This document shows positions 9,509-17,720 of a DNA stretch of 52,598 bases, in pieces (the first letter of the stretch is position 1; every line of letters starts with the position of its first letter). Under the pieces are notes generated by a model that did no database searches, was not told where the DNA came from, and saw nothing but the letters and a program-made list of their open reading frames with translations. Where the stretch lies: assembly GCA_903835005.1 (NCBI GenBank), contig CAILLK010000117.1, positions 72,422-125,019 of the forward strand, given 5' to 3'. Position numbers and translations under genes: made by a program. The stretch is from an uncultured Bacteroidota bacterium (GTDB lineage Bacteria > Bacteroidota > Bacteroidia > Chitinophagales > Chitinophagaceae).

Positions 9509-9622
9509 ATTTAAGTAGCAAAAATAAAAAATTAAAAACAAAAATCAGCAGCAAGTAATAATTATTCCATCCTAAGCTCCGGCTAAGTAACAAAATCCCA
9601 ATTTCCCAATTCCTGAAAGAAG

Positions 9623-10156
9623 CTACACCTTATCAATCAGCACCACCTCATCCTTGCCATCTTTTTCATTCCAGTACACTATTACCTTCTGGGTAATTAT
9701 TGTATCCACAGTATATCCTGCATAGTCGGGTTGTATAGGCAGTTCCCGGCTGAACCTGCGGTCAACAAGTACCAGGAGTTCTACGTTCTTAGGCCTGCCA
9801 TAATCAACCAGTGCATCCATGGCCGAGCGGATGGTACGGCCGGTATGCAATACATCATCAATTAGTATCACACTCTTATTTTCTATAGAGAACGGTATTA
9901 TGGTATCATGAGGCGCCTTTATATCCCTGGTCTGAACATCATCGCGGTAAAAGGTGATGTCCAGTTTGCCATAGTCTATTTTCTTTTTCCCGATAATAGC
10001 CTTAACCATTTCGGCAATGCGGTTGCTGAGGTATATACCCCTTGGCTGTATGCCAATAATAGCCGTATCCCTGAACGACAGGTGATTCTCGACCAACTGG
10101 TGTGCCAGGCGCTGGAGGGTGATCTGTAGCTGGTCATTATTAAGCAGGGTCTTCAC
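9623..10156 (-). CDS. pyrR: Bifunctional pyrimidine regulator / uracil phosphoribosyltransferase
   Basis: 177 aa from GTG at 10156. The PRPP-binding loop SVILIDDVLHTGRTIRSAMDAL is intact, and IGIQPRGIYLSNRIAEM and ELLVLVDRRFSRELPIQPDYAG are typical of PyrR. It binds pyr mRNA in response to UMP in Gram-positives and also has UPRT activity; the regulatory mode in Bacteroidota is less clear. Start choice: no in-frame ATG exists. A TTG at 10177 sits inside a perfect -7 element (TAATTTTG, 10182-10175) and would be untranscribed. The GTG gives MKTLLNNDQLQITLQRLAHQ, aligning with usual PyrR N-termini. Upstream of pyrB, same strand. Confidence 0.93.
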   Translation of the reverse strand: MKTLLNNDQLQITLQRLAHQLVENHLSFRDTAIIGIQPRGIYLSNRIAEMVKAIIGKKKIDYGKLDITFYRDDVQTRDIKAPHDTIIPFSIENKSVILIDDVLHTGRTIRSAMDALVDYGRPKNVELLVLVDRRFSRELPIQPDYAGYTVDTIITQKVIVYWNEKDGKDEVVLIDKV

Positions 10157-10174
10157 AAGCAGTGCATTTGGTTT

Positions 10175-10182
10175 CAAAATTA
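10175..10182 (-). promoter_or_regulatory. -7 element of pyrR-pyrB promoter
   Basis: TAATTTTG on the minus strand matches TAnnTTTG exactly, 18 nt upstream of the chosen GTG start. It overlaps the alternative TTG start, which is why that start is rejected. A weak TTCG lies about 20 nt upstream as possible -33. Confidence 0.45.
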
Positions 10183-10257
10183 ACTATACGCAGCGTATTT
10201 TACGAATTACTATGGTAAAAATGTTTTTTACTTAATTTTCGTGTTACAGGAATGTGG

Positions 10258-10265
10258 TACTTTCG
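10258..10265 (+). promoter_or_regulatory. -7 element upstream of the SnoaL-like gene
   Basis: TACTTTCG, one mismatch from TAnnTTTG, ends 20 nt before the ATG at 10286. It is divergent from the pyrR promoter across a gap of about 75 bp. Confidence 0.4.
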
Positions 10266-10285
10266 CATCCCTGAATTATTGAGTT

Positions 10286-10735
10286 ATGAGTATTAGTTCC
10301 CATCCCCTGCAGCAAATAAACAGTTTTTTCGAGTCATATGCCAGTGCGCTGGAAAACTATGATACCAAGGGTATGGCTTTTTTGTACAACATACCCTGCA
10401 CGCTGGTTTCTGACGATACCACAACCCTGTTCAATGATTATACCAAGCTGGAGGGCTTCTTCAATATGGGAGCGGGGTTTTATCGGCAATTTGGTATTGC
10501 CAAAGTGCGCCCTGAAGTATGGAACCGCCGCGACTGGACCGGCAAAATCATTAATGTAAAAGTGAACTGGGAATATTTTGACACACACAATAAGCCCATT
10601 TATAAATGTGAATACCAATATGTGCTTAAACTGGATAAAAATAATCACTGGAAAATTATACTTTCGGTATCCGTAAATGAGAAGGAGCGGATGGAAGAAT
10701 GGAAAGGAGGAGCGGGAGACAAAGTAACAGGTTAA
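10286..10735 (+). CDS. SnoaL/NTF2-like fold protein, function unknown
   Basis: 149 aa, no signal peptide, so cytoplasmic. The layout fits an NTF2/SnoaL (DUF4440-type) alpha+beta barrel: helix PLQQINSFFESYASALENYD, then GMAFLYNIPCTLVSDDTTTL, helix YTKLEGFFNMGAGFYRQF, and three long strands KIINVKVNWEYF, YKCEYQYVLKL and HWKIILSVSVN. No catalytic residues can be assigned. The last 15 residues are charged and low in complexity (KERMEEWKGGAGDK). It starts a run of four small plus-strand genes. Confidence 0.65.
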   Translation: MSISSHPLQQINSFFESYASALENYDTKGMAFLYNIPCTLVSDDTTTLFNDYTKLEGFFNMGAGFYRQFGIAKVRPEVWNRRDWTGKIINVKVNWEYFDTHNKPIYKCEYQYVLKLDKNNHWKIILSVSVNEKERMEEWKGGAGDKVTG

Positions 10736-10748
10736 TATGTTTTTATAA

Positions 10749-10818
10749 TTTGGAATTTGTGAAGTGGAATTGGGTTTTTGGAATTTGTGATTTGGAATTT
10801 GTGATTTGGAATTTGGAA
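10749..10818. repeat. Five tandem 14-bp units (TTTGGAATTTGTGA)
   Basis: Units at 10749-10762, 10777-10790 and 10791-10804 are identical. The second (10763-10776) and fifth (10805-10818) are degenerate. The array fills the gap between two genes and ends 12 bp before the next ATG. Confidence 0.85.
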
Positions 10819-10829
10819 TTTAATAAAGT

Positions 10830-11195
10830 ATGGAGCAAAAGAAATTATCGGGTTATGAGATAATGGTGCTGGTGGCCTATGGCTACTTTGTGCTTCTGGG
10901 GCTTACATTCCTGGTAATGCGGCTTTATTTTTCCCATCAGCTCAGTTACATGGCTTTATTGGTGATCGGTGTATTTGCGGCTCAGGCCTGGTACAGGCAC
11001 AAATTGTCTAATCTTATTATTGGCGTTATTACCCTGGGTGTCTCCATTTTTTCTCTACTGGAGTTTTTAGCCAGCGGATTTGCCAATCCGGTCAATCTGT
11101 TCTCAGGCACAATGTTGTCACTGGCTGTTTTAGGCATTCTTTTTTCCGGGCTGTTGATATTCAGTTATGTAAAGCTGAGTTTTATGGAGGTCTGA
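10830..11195 (+). CDS. Four-helix membrane protein, unknown function
   Basis: 121 aa with four hydrophobic segments at residues ~10-30 (IMVLVAYGYFVLLGLTFLVM), 36-52, 58-80 and 88-116. It has almost no soluble part and ends YVKLSFMEV. No family recognised. ATG at 10830 follows the 14-bp tandem array directly, so any promoter must lie within or before that array. Confidence 0.6.
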   Translation: MEQKKLSGYEIMVLVAYGYFVLLGLTFLVMRLYFSHQLSYMALLVIGVFAAQAWYRHKLSNLIIGVITLGVSIFSLLEFLASGFANPVNLFSGTMLSLAVLGILFSGLLIFSYVKLSFMEV

Positions 11196-11314
11196 GACCA
11201 GATAACAAACCTGAAGTTTCATACAAATATTCAGTAAATCCAACTTATTTTTAACACCTCACAGTATCTTTAATTCAGATCAGAAAGGTAACTTCATTTA
11301 ATTAATCAGATTCT

Positions 11315-12055
11315 ATGAAACAGATTGTTATCACATTCGGGCTATTGCTGCCGCTAATGGCATTTTTTAGTTCATCCTGCAAAAAGAGCAGCAACAATAA
11401 TCCGTTTGGCTCAGCTAAAATTGCAACTGCAATGATCTCAAACAACGGGGCGGTTGAAAACTACCAGTTCTTTTATGATGCTTCCAATAACCTGGATTCG
11501 GTTTCTCTTACCGGCAGCGGATCGGCAGCCGGGCTGGCAAGCTATTTGAAATACAATTACATCGGCTCTTCCTGGTCTATAAGCAGCCCTGCTGGCAGTT
11601 TTATGGTATATGCCAATACAGCAGGGCAATTACTAAAAGTACTTGTAGCCGACACACTTACTTATATTTATTCCAACAACCAGCTTTCAGAAGTTAACCA
11701 ATATGCGGTTACCCTTTCTCCTCCGTATTATGTCAATACACCTACTTATTATACCTGGCTAAATGGTGATGTTACCAAAGCAGTAACCGGCTCACAAACC
11801 CAGACGTATACCTATAATACTGGTAAAAACGGGCAGCCTGGCGATCCTGTCCGCATAGCGGGTTTCCTGGCCTATGGTGTATCTCCTGTAAAAACTACAC
11901 ATCTGCCCGAATCTATCTCCAACAGCAGCACACAGGGCGTCAACTATTTCTATACATTCGACAGTAAGGGCAGAATAAATACACTTACTGAAGTTGCTTT
12001 CAATAAAACATTAAGCACCAACGATACCACCACCTATGCTTATACCTATTACTGA
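11315..12055 (+). CDS. Lipoprotein, DUF4595-like
   Basis: 246 aa. MKQIVITFGLLLPLMAFFSSSCKKSSNNN is a lipoprotein signal with a Ser-Ser-Cys lipobox and a Ser/Asn linker. The body is all-beta with YD-repeat-like strand pairs: YQFFYDASNNLDSVSL, YIYSNNQLSEVNQY, TYTYNTGKNGQPGDPVRI and YFYTFDSKGRINTLTEV. This fits the DUF4595-like proteins found as outer-membrane lipoproteins in Bacteroidota. Role unknown. Stand-alone gene; a degenerate direct stretch in 11196-11314 shows no further gene. Confidence 0.65.
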   Translation: MKQIVITFGLLLPLMAFFSSSCKKSSNNNPFGSAKIATAMISNNGAVENYQFFYDASNNLDSVSLTGSGSAAGLASYLKYNYIGSSWSISSPAGSFMVYANTAGQLLKVLVADTLTYIYSNNQLSEVNQYAVTLSPPYYVNTPTYYTWLNGDVTKAVTGSQTQTYTYNTGKNGQPGDPVRIAGFLAYGVSPVKTTHLPESISNSSTQGVNYFYTFDSKGRINTLTEVAFNKTLSTNDTTTYAYTYY

Positions 12056-12142
12056 TGTTAAGGATGAGCTAAATGATTACTATCATTTTTAATGCTAACC
12101 TGAATCAATGTAATACATAAACCCCGGGCTGATCTTTGTACC

Positions 12143-12343
12143 GTGGATGTTTATAAGGTAATATTCGAAAATAATACCGCGGTTTCGGCAGCGCCTGCAC
12201 CTGAATTGATGCACAGCGCTATTGGTTTAAACCAGGATAAAGAAACCATTCAGTGGCTCGCACTCGAATGTCCTGATGCAAAAACCGCAATCGAAATAGG
12301 GAACAAAGTAGTTCAGATAGTATGGGTATATGAAGCCGCCTGA
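12143..12343 (+). CDS. Small protein of unknown function, GTG start
   Basis: 66 aa. The frame opens with GTG and contains no ATG upstream; the ATG at 12147 is out of frame and soon meets a stop. GATCTTTG at 12131-12138 resembles the -7 element, leaving a very short leader. Sequence: VDVYKVIFENNTAVSAAPAP, then HSAIGLNQDKETIQWLALEC and AIEIGNKVVQIVWVYEAA. Two beta-rich ends with a Pro/Ala linker. Soluble and not recognised. Ends 10 bp before the convergent radical SAM gene. Confidence 0.55.
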   Translation: MDVYKVIFENNTAVSAAPAPELMHSAIGLNQDKETIQWLALECPDAKTAIEIGNKVVQIVWVYEAA

Positions 12344-12352
12344 TTAATGAGA

Positions 12353-13693
12353 TTAATGCGCAAATGCATCCTCATAATTACTCATCCTTTCTATTGGCGG
12401 ATTAAAATAACCGAATTTCACGTCAGGGAACTCATCGTGAATCAGTTCCATCATCTGTTTTATACCCAGAAATTCACCGGTATCACCTATATTCATTTTG
12501 CCCAGGTACCAGTCGGGGTCAATATTGAAACTTCGCCATTGTATCATACTCAGCCCGGTAGTAAGTATCAGTTCCCGCAGCGCTTCATATTCAGCCACAC
12601 TATCGGTCATGCCCGGAAAAACGAAGTAATTGATAGAAGCCCATCCGCCATACATGCGCACCACCCTGAGGCTTTCCACAATGTCCTCAAAAGTATAATT
12701 ATTGGGCTGGTAATACCTGGTGTAAACAGAAGCCTGCGCCGAGTTCAGACTTACCCTTATACTGTTCAGCCCGGCTTTCATCAGTTCCTCCACAGCATCG
12801 GGCTTGCTGCCATTGGTATTGATGTTTATGGATCCCTTGCTGGTGTGCTTGCGGGTTTCAATAATTGCTTCCTTTATGGTTTCCCACATCAGCAGTGGTT
12901 CGCCCTCACAGCCCTGGCCGTAGCTTACAATAGGGTAGGGAGCGGTCTCCAGATGTGGCACCGTAAACTCCACGATCTCTTCGGCAGTAGGTTTAAACTG
13001 CAGCCTGTCCTGAGGAGAAACAATCGATTCATCTTCGGGCTGGAAGGAGATACAGCCCATACAGTTGGCATTGCAGGCAGGTGAGGTCGGTATAGGGCAT
13101 TCCCAGCGGCCCAGAAAGTAGTTTCGGGCAGCAGGGCAGTTATATCTTAAGGTGCAGTTTTCGGCCAGGTGTTTTACCAGCCTGTTGTGCGGATAGGCAT
13201 TTGTAAGCCGCTCCACCCCTTCCAATATTTTTTCGTCATTATAGCCGCTGCATTCCTGCCTTATATCGCGCTCAATGCGCACTGCAGGCACATAGAATTT
13301 ATCATCCAGCCAGCCGGCAGCAGAGTAGCAAAACAGGGGCAGGGTAGGTGCATCAGCCAGTGTTTCGTAGGCGGCCAGGTAAAAACCGGTATGAGCCGGA
13401 GGCAAAAAGGCAGCCACAGCCCAGCCTTTTTCGCAAAGCCTCATTTCGCCTGTTTTCACATCTATGCCTATACCTCGCCTCCCAGGCAGTTCATAAAGGT
13501 TGCCACCATCTGGCAGTTCTATCCAGTCTTCTTCAGGTATGGGCATAGCATCCCATCCGCTGCGGCCTACCACATAAAGCGAGGTATCTTCAAAAATTGT
13601 TCCTTCGCCATCAGAATACAAAAGGTATGGAGAAGAGGATAAACCGGAAGGTTTTTTAAAGGTATCGGTAACTGAATCAGCGGTATTATTCAT
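12353..13693 (-). CDS. Radical SAM protein, AslB/SPASM-like in outline
   Basis: 446 aa from ATG at 13693; the longer frame adds an unlikely hydrophobic leader. The [4Fe-4S]/SAM motif is CNANCMGC near residue 205, a CxxxCxxC cluster, followed by YGQGCEGEPLLMWETIKEAI (the Gly-rich SAM/substrate strand region) and ININTNGSKPDAVEELMKAG. Unusually, ~200 residues precede the radical SAM core, with beta-rich text (LYVVGRSGWDAMPIPEEDW) and an extra Cys cluster (ENCTLRYNCP). A second metal site or peptide-recognition domain there is possible. Substrate is unknown, and no precursor-peptide gene with Cys-rich core is next to it. Confidence 0.85.
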   Translation of the reverse strand: MNNTADSVTDTFKKPSGLSSSPYLLYSDGEGTIFEDTSLYVVGRSGWDAMPIPEEDWIELPDGGNLYELPGRRGIGIDVKTGEMRLCEKGWAVAAFLPPAHTGFYLAAYETLADAPTLPLFCYSAAGWLDDKFYVPAVRIERDIRQECSGYNDEKILEGVERLTNAYPHNRLVKHLAENCTLRYNCPAARNYFLGRWECPIPTSPACNANCMGCISFQPEDESIVSPQDRLQFKPTAEEIVEFTVPHLETAPYPIVSYGQGCEGEPLLMWETIKEAIIETRKHTSKGSININTNGSKPDAVEELMKAGLNSIRVSLNSAQASVYTRYYQPNNYTFEDIVESLRVVRMYGGWASINYFVFPGMTDSVAEYEALRELILTTGLSMIQWRSFNIDPDWYLGKMNIGDTGEFLGIKQMMELIHDEFPDVKFGYFNPPIERMSNYEDAFAH

Positions 13694-14109
13694 GGCTACT
13701 TGTGTGGCAATATTTATTATCAAAAAATTGAAAACAGAAGCAAAGATAACCTCTTTACGGCTCATAAATATAACCAGATGGAAGACCATTGGTGGAGACG
13801 TAATGCTTTAGCTAGTTTTAAGTCAACCAAATAATGTTTGTTTCCAAAAGTAGCCCCAACCTTTAGGGGAGGGTACTGGTTGTTTATTGTTGGCTTTGCC
13901 GAAATCTTCACACCTGTGTCAGAATAAAGTTTATAGGTTTGTAATATTATCAGGCCTTCAATTCCAAGAGTGCATTAATAAGACTATGATATTCAGTTTA
14001 GATTCTACCCCCAAACCTACAACACCAAAGATTTTTCTCCACTTAAATTAAGGTAGGCAACTTATTTTACAACATGTTACTGCTAAAATTCCACCGGCCT
14101 TGTATTGAA
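13694..14109. other. Intergenic region without recognisable gene
   Basis: No convincing frame, promoter or hairpin was found in these 416 bp. The part near 13851-13870 has a short CCTTTAGGGG palindrome. It adjoins a decayed transposase fragment and is probably insertion debris. Confidence 0.5.
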
Positions 14110-14280
14110 TTATATGGCCAATTTATTTTTTGCCTCCAGGTTTTTTTCATGAATATCCAAAAAATGATTGAACCCTTTTTCTACATAAAGAGTCTGCTTT
14201 TTTACCGTTTTATAAACTACGATCAATAATCGCCTTGCTACAGCAAATATTGCTTTTTGGGCTTTCCTGCGTTTGGCTTA
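14110..14280 (-). pseudogene. C-terminal remnant of an IS110/IS116-family transposase
   Basis: On the minus strand 14277-14113 reads AKRRKAQKAIFAVARRLLIV, then VYKTVKKQTLYVEKGFNHFL and an NLEAKNKLAI end with a natural stop (14112-14110). The KAQKAIxAVARxLLxxVYxxxK block is the conserved C-terminal signature of IS110-family transposases. Just upstream the same frame has stops (at 14278-14280 and beyond), and no catalytic DEDD N-terminal domain is present. It is therefore a decayed 3' fragment. Insertion ends are not visible. Confidence 0.65.
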
Positions 14281-14426
14281 GTTATAGACTTTTTAGCCAA
14301 ATTTATGGAAGAAAGTTTAATCAGGGCTTTTTCCCATTTTTATTAGCCTATGTAAATGATTGCTTTTATAATACTTATTTTGAAAACTTCACTTAACAGA
14401 TCCAAATAACTACTATAATCAGAAAT

Positions 14427-16352
14427 CTATTTCTTCAGCGTAATCTCTACCCTACGGTTCATGCGCTGGCCGGCTTCGGTGTCGTTGGGGGCTATCATTT
14501 TGGCTTCCCCCCAACCCTTGGCTATGATCCGGTTCTTGGGTACGCCCATGGCTATTATCTGCCCCATTACATGCCTGGCGCGTTCGGATGACAACTGCTC
14601 GTTAATCATGGGGGTTCCGGTATTGTCGGTATAGGCATTTACAATCAGGGTGAAGGTGGTATCGCTGAGGAAGGGGAGGACTACAAGGCGTATGGTGGTT
14701 TTCTCAGAGTCGGTCAGTTCCACCCGGTTTACATCGAAGTGAAGCATAGTAAGCAGGCTGTCCGTTACTTCTGGTTTTGACGTATCCGGCACGGGTGCTA
14801 CATAATCGAAGGGTAGCAGGGCCACATTGTGTACCAATGGCTGAACCAAGTATTGCTTATCAAAGTCGAGGGTATCATTTCTTTCGGTATAGCCATGGTG
14901 CCAGGTATGTATTGCATAGGTATTGCCCATATGCAGGGTAATAAGGTAGCTGGCATCGCCCCGGTTGCTGGGCACCCGGTATATGGTATCGCCGGTAGTG
15001 GCATTGCATATATGGATAATGGAGGTACTCAGCCTTTCGCGGGTGAGGCTGTCGTAAACCTTACCATATATATAACTTACTGCAACTGGCCGTTTGTCGG
15101 TGGGGAGCTGCACTTCAAACAGGTCGTAATTGCCGGCAGGGCCGTCGCGGTCTGAGGCAAACAACAGTTTTTTACTGTCGAGGGTTACGCATTCGCTTTT
15201 CTCATCGTATGCGGTATTAATAGGGTAACCCAGGTTTTTGGCCCGGGTGTAGGTGCTGTCGTTGATGCGCTTGCTCATAAAGAGGTCAGTTCCTCCCATT
15301 CCGGGCCAGCCATCGCTGGTGAAGAACAGGGTCTGGTTATCGGCATCCATATATGGGGCAGTTTCATTGCCTGCGGTATTGATAGAAGGGCCGGCATTTA
15401 CGGGGAGCTGCCACAGGCCATCTTCAAACCTCGAAATCCATATATCGTAACCGCCATAGCCGCCCTTACGGTCGCTCACAAAGTAGAGTTCGCGGTTATC
15501 GGGCGAAAGGGAGGGCATACCTTCATAGGCAGTGGTATTGATAGTTAAGCCGAAAGGCTGGGGCTGATTCCACTCGCTGTCATTGGCTACGCGGTAAGTC
15601 ATAAAGAGGTCACATCCACCTTCGGCAAAGCCATCCTGGCTCTGGTTTTCGCAGCGTGTGAAAAAAAGATAATGGCCATCGGCCGATATGAACTGCGCTG
15701 ATTCCTGGCTGGGGGAATTGGGTGGCTCCCCCAGGCTGCGGGCATAGAGCCAGCCGCCGCAAGAGTCAGCTTTGGCACGGAATAGGTCTTCGTCCATATT
15801 GTTGACCCGGCGCGTAAAAAACAGGTCCTGGCTGTCTACTGCCATTGACGGGAATAATTCGGGGTCAGAGCTGTTGACCCTTGGGCCAAGGTTTACCGGG
15901 GTATCTTTAACCGGAGAAGCGAGTGCATCGCTTACAAATAATGCCTGGGCGCGCATCCGGTTCCACTCGGCGCTGTCGGCAAGGGTAGCATAGGTACTGA
16001 TGATCTGGAGCGCGTTGCCAGGCTGCCCTGCAGAGATAAGGCATTTGGCCAGTGGCTTGGCAAAACGGCTGTTGCCATTGCGGCAGTTCTGAGAGGCTTG
16101 TCGGAAGATACGGGCAGCATCGCTGAACCGATGGAGCTCGTAATACCACTGGCCCAGCATGCTGTATCCTTCTGGCGCCGAACGGGATTTTTTAATGGCC
16201 TGCTCCATTGCCTTACATGCTTTTTCATTCTGCTTTTTCGATTTGAGCAAAATAGCTGCTGTATACAACCTACCTGCCTTTTTAGACATCTGTGCTGATA
16301 CGGCGAAACAGGCAATTAAACAGTAAAGAAATAAGAATATTATTTTCCTCAT
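14427..16352 (-). CDS. OmpA-family envelope protein with TPR and PD40 propeller domains
   Basis: 641 aa from ATG at 16352 (MRKIIFLFLYCLIACFAVSA signal peptide); ATG at 16370 would add six residues. Order: TPR-like helices (~25-130), six PD40/WD40-like blades (~150-420) with repeated DxxxLFFTR/FTSDGxPGMGGxDLFMS motifs, a carboxypeptidase-like sandwich (IYGKVYDSLTRERLSTSIIH), and a C-terminal OmpA domain (TMLHFDVNRVELTDSE, then AYTDNTGTPMINEQLSSERA and KGWGEAKMIAPND...NRRVEITL). The OmpA domain should bind peptidoglycan. This architecture is common in Bacteroidota, where relatives (PorE-like) attach T9SS parts to the cell wall. That link is inferred only. Confidence 0.85.
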   Translation of the reverse strand: MRKIIFLFLYCLIACFAVSAQMSKKAGRLYTAAILLKSKKQNEKACKAMEQAIKKSRSAPEGYSMLGQWYYELHRFSDAARIFRQASQNCRNGNSRFAKPLAKCLISAGQPGNALQIISTYATLADSAEWNRMRAQALFVSDALASPVKDTPVNLGPRVNSSDPELFPSMAVDSQDLFFTRRVNNMDEDLFRAKADSCGGWLYARSLGEPPNSPSQESAQFISADGHYLFFTRCENQSQDGFAEGGCDLFMTYRVANDSEWNQPQPFGLTINTTAYEGMPSLSPDNRELYFVSDRKGGYGGYDIWISRFEDGLWQLPVNAGPSINTAGNETAPYMDADNQTLFFTSDGWPGMGGTDLFMSKRINDSTYTRAKNLGYPINTAYDEKSECVTLDSKKLLFASDRDGPAGNYDLFEVQLPTDKRPVAVSYIYGKVYDSLTRERLSTSIIHICNATTGDTIYRVPSNRGDASYLITLHMGNTYAIHTWHHGYTERNDTLDFDKQYLVQPLVHNVALLPFDYVAPVPDTSKPEVTDSLLTMLHFDVNRVELTDSEKTTIRLVVLPFLSDTTFTLIVNAYTDNTGTPMINEQLSSERARHVMGQIIAMGVPKNRIIAKGWGEAKMIAPNDTEAGQRMNRRVEITLKK

Positions 16353-16535
16353 TCGCTGCGAAAAATACATCAAAAATACGGAGCAAGTAAATTTATGGTA
16401 GATTCTATAAGAAAATGAGCAATTACGGGTGTGGCGCGGATGCGCAAAGTCGCAATAGAAAAAGTTGTAGCGTATCCCACAAAATTAACAAAGCCTGAAA
16501 TACCATCAGTGGTTCAGGCAATTTAATGTAGCTTA

Positions 16536-16694
16536 TCAATGATGCGCAATCTTGGTATAGGTATAACCTTCTTTGTTGAAGGTAACTTCTACCTCTTCCA
16601 GACTAAACAAGTCTTTTATTTTTTTAGATATCCGATTTATAAAATGTGCAATCGGATGTAATACTGCCGGTTTATTGTCGCTGGGCCTTTTCAT
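16536..16694 (-). CDS. Short protein of 52 aa, unknown function
   Basis: ATG at 16694 to TGA at 16538-16536. Sequence: MKRPSDNKPAVLHPIAHFIN, RISKKIKDLFSLEEVEVTFN, KEGYTYTKIAHH. It is basic at the N-terminus and has an amphipathic helix (IAHFINRISKKIKDLFSL) and a short strand pair. No membrane segment. It lies alone between divergent and same-strand genes, 150 bp before the SDR gene. Codon use and amino-acid sense look coding, but its small size limits certainty. Confidence 0.5.
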   Translation of the reverse strand: MKRPSDNKPAVLHPIAHFINRISKKIKDLFSLEEVEVTFNKEGYTYTKIAHH

Positions 16695-16829
16695 TTGGAT
16701 ACTGTATTAGCTATGTAAAAATATTAAGCTGTAAAATAATATACAATGATTATCGTCAGTTTTAGGGTTAAAAAAGTTTGACTGAAGCGGTTAAAAAAAT
16801 TACCGGCATACAGACTCAATACTTTCTGT

Positions 16830-16837
16830 TATTTTTG
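16830..16837 (+). promoter_or_regulatory. -7 element of the SDR gene
   Basis: TATTTTTG matches TAnnTTTG exactly and ends five nt before the ATG at 16842, implying a nearly leaderless transcript. Confidence 0.45.
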
Positions 16838-16841
16838 GCAA

Positions 16842-17657
16842 ATGTCGTTGCATAATAAGATAGTATTGATCACCGGCGGCTCGTCTGGTATTGGCAAGGC
16901 GCTGGTAGATGCTGCGCTAGCAAGAGGCGCCAGGGTAGCGGTTTGCGCCCGGAGCCTGGATAAACTGCATCAGGCTTTTAAGCCTTCAGAAAACCTGTTT
17001 TGCTATAGGGCCGACGTAAGCAAAGAAGCCGATTGCAGGGCCTTTGTAGATGCCGCTGTTAACAAATGGAGTGGGGTAGATGTGCTAATCAATAATGCCG
17101 GAATAAGTATGCGGGCTTTATTTGAAGATACCAGCCTGGACGTGATAAAGGAGCTGATGGATGTGAATTTCTGGGGGGCAGTGTATTGCACCAAGGCAGC
17201 CTTGCCCTATCTAATGAAAAGCAAGGGCGTGATAACCGGAGTATCCTCGATAGCCGGATACCGGGGATTGCCGGGCCGCACTGGCTACTCGGCATCTAAG
17301 TTTGCGTTGCAGGGATTCCTTGAATCATTGCGCACCGAACTGCTGCATACCGGCACACATGTGATGTGGGTGAGCCCCGGCTTTACCGCCAGCAATATAC
17401 GTAATGTGGCCCGCAGCAGCGATGGCACCGCCCAGGCCGAAACCCCTCTTGATGAAAGCAAACTGATGACCGCCGAATCCTGCGCCACTATAATACTTGA
17501 TGGCATAGACCGCCGAAAGCGCACAATAGTTATGACCAGCCAGGGCAAGCTGGCCGTATGGCTGAATAAGCTACTGCCCGGCCTGGCTGATAAAATGGTG
17601 TATAATCACTTTTTGAAGGAGGCGGATTCACCGCTGAGGAAGTATGAGGGAGATTAG
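16842..17657 (+). CDS. Short-chain dehydrogenase/reductase (SDR, classical type)
   Basis: 271 aa Rossmann-fold NAD(P)(H)-dependent oxidoreductase. TGGSSGIGKAL near residue 11 is the TGxxxGxG cofactor loop; the RS after the second strand (VCARSLDK) suggests NADP(H). NNAGIS near residue 87, the catalytic Ser in GVSSIAGYRG and YSASKFALQG (YxxxK) near residue 151 are all present. SPGFTASNIRN follows the active site. The length and C-terminal helix KLAVWLNKLLPGLADKMVYN resemble DHRS7/YqjQ-like SDRs, which may associate with membranes. Substrate unknown. Confidence 0.9.
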   Translation: MSLHNKIVLITGGSSGIGKALVDAALARGARVAVCARSLDKLHQAFKPSENLFCYRADVSKEADCRAFVDAAVNKWSGVDVLINNAGISMRALFEDTSLDVIKELMDVNFWGAVYCTKAALPYLMKSKGVITGVSSIAGYRGLPGRTGYSASKFALQGFLESLRTELLHTGTHVMWVSPGFTASNIRNVARSSDGTAQAETPLDESKLMTAESCATIILDGIDRRKRTIVMTSQGKLAVWLNKLLPGLADKMVYNHFLKEADSPLRKYEGD

Positions 17658-17720
17658 AGAATAGTCCTTTACCAAAAATGTTTTATTGTATAACGAGACA
17701 TGAGTGAATGGAATATAATT

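Noticed and set aside
12347..13084. 245-codon open frame on the plus strand
   Set aside because: Antisense to the radical SAM gene, which has clear motifs on the minus strand.
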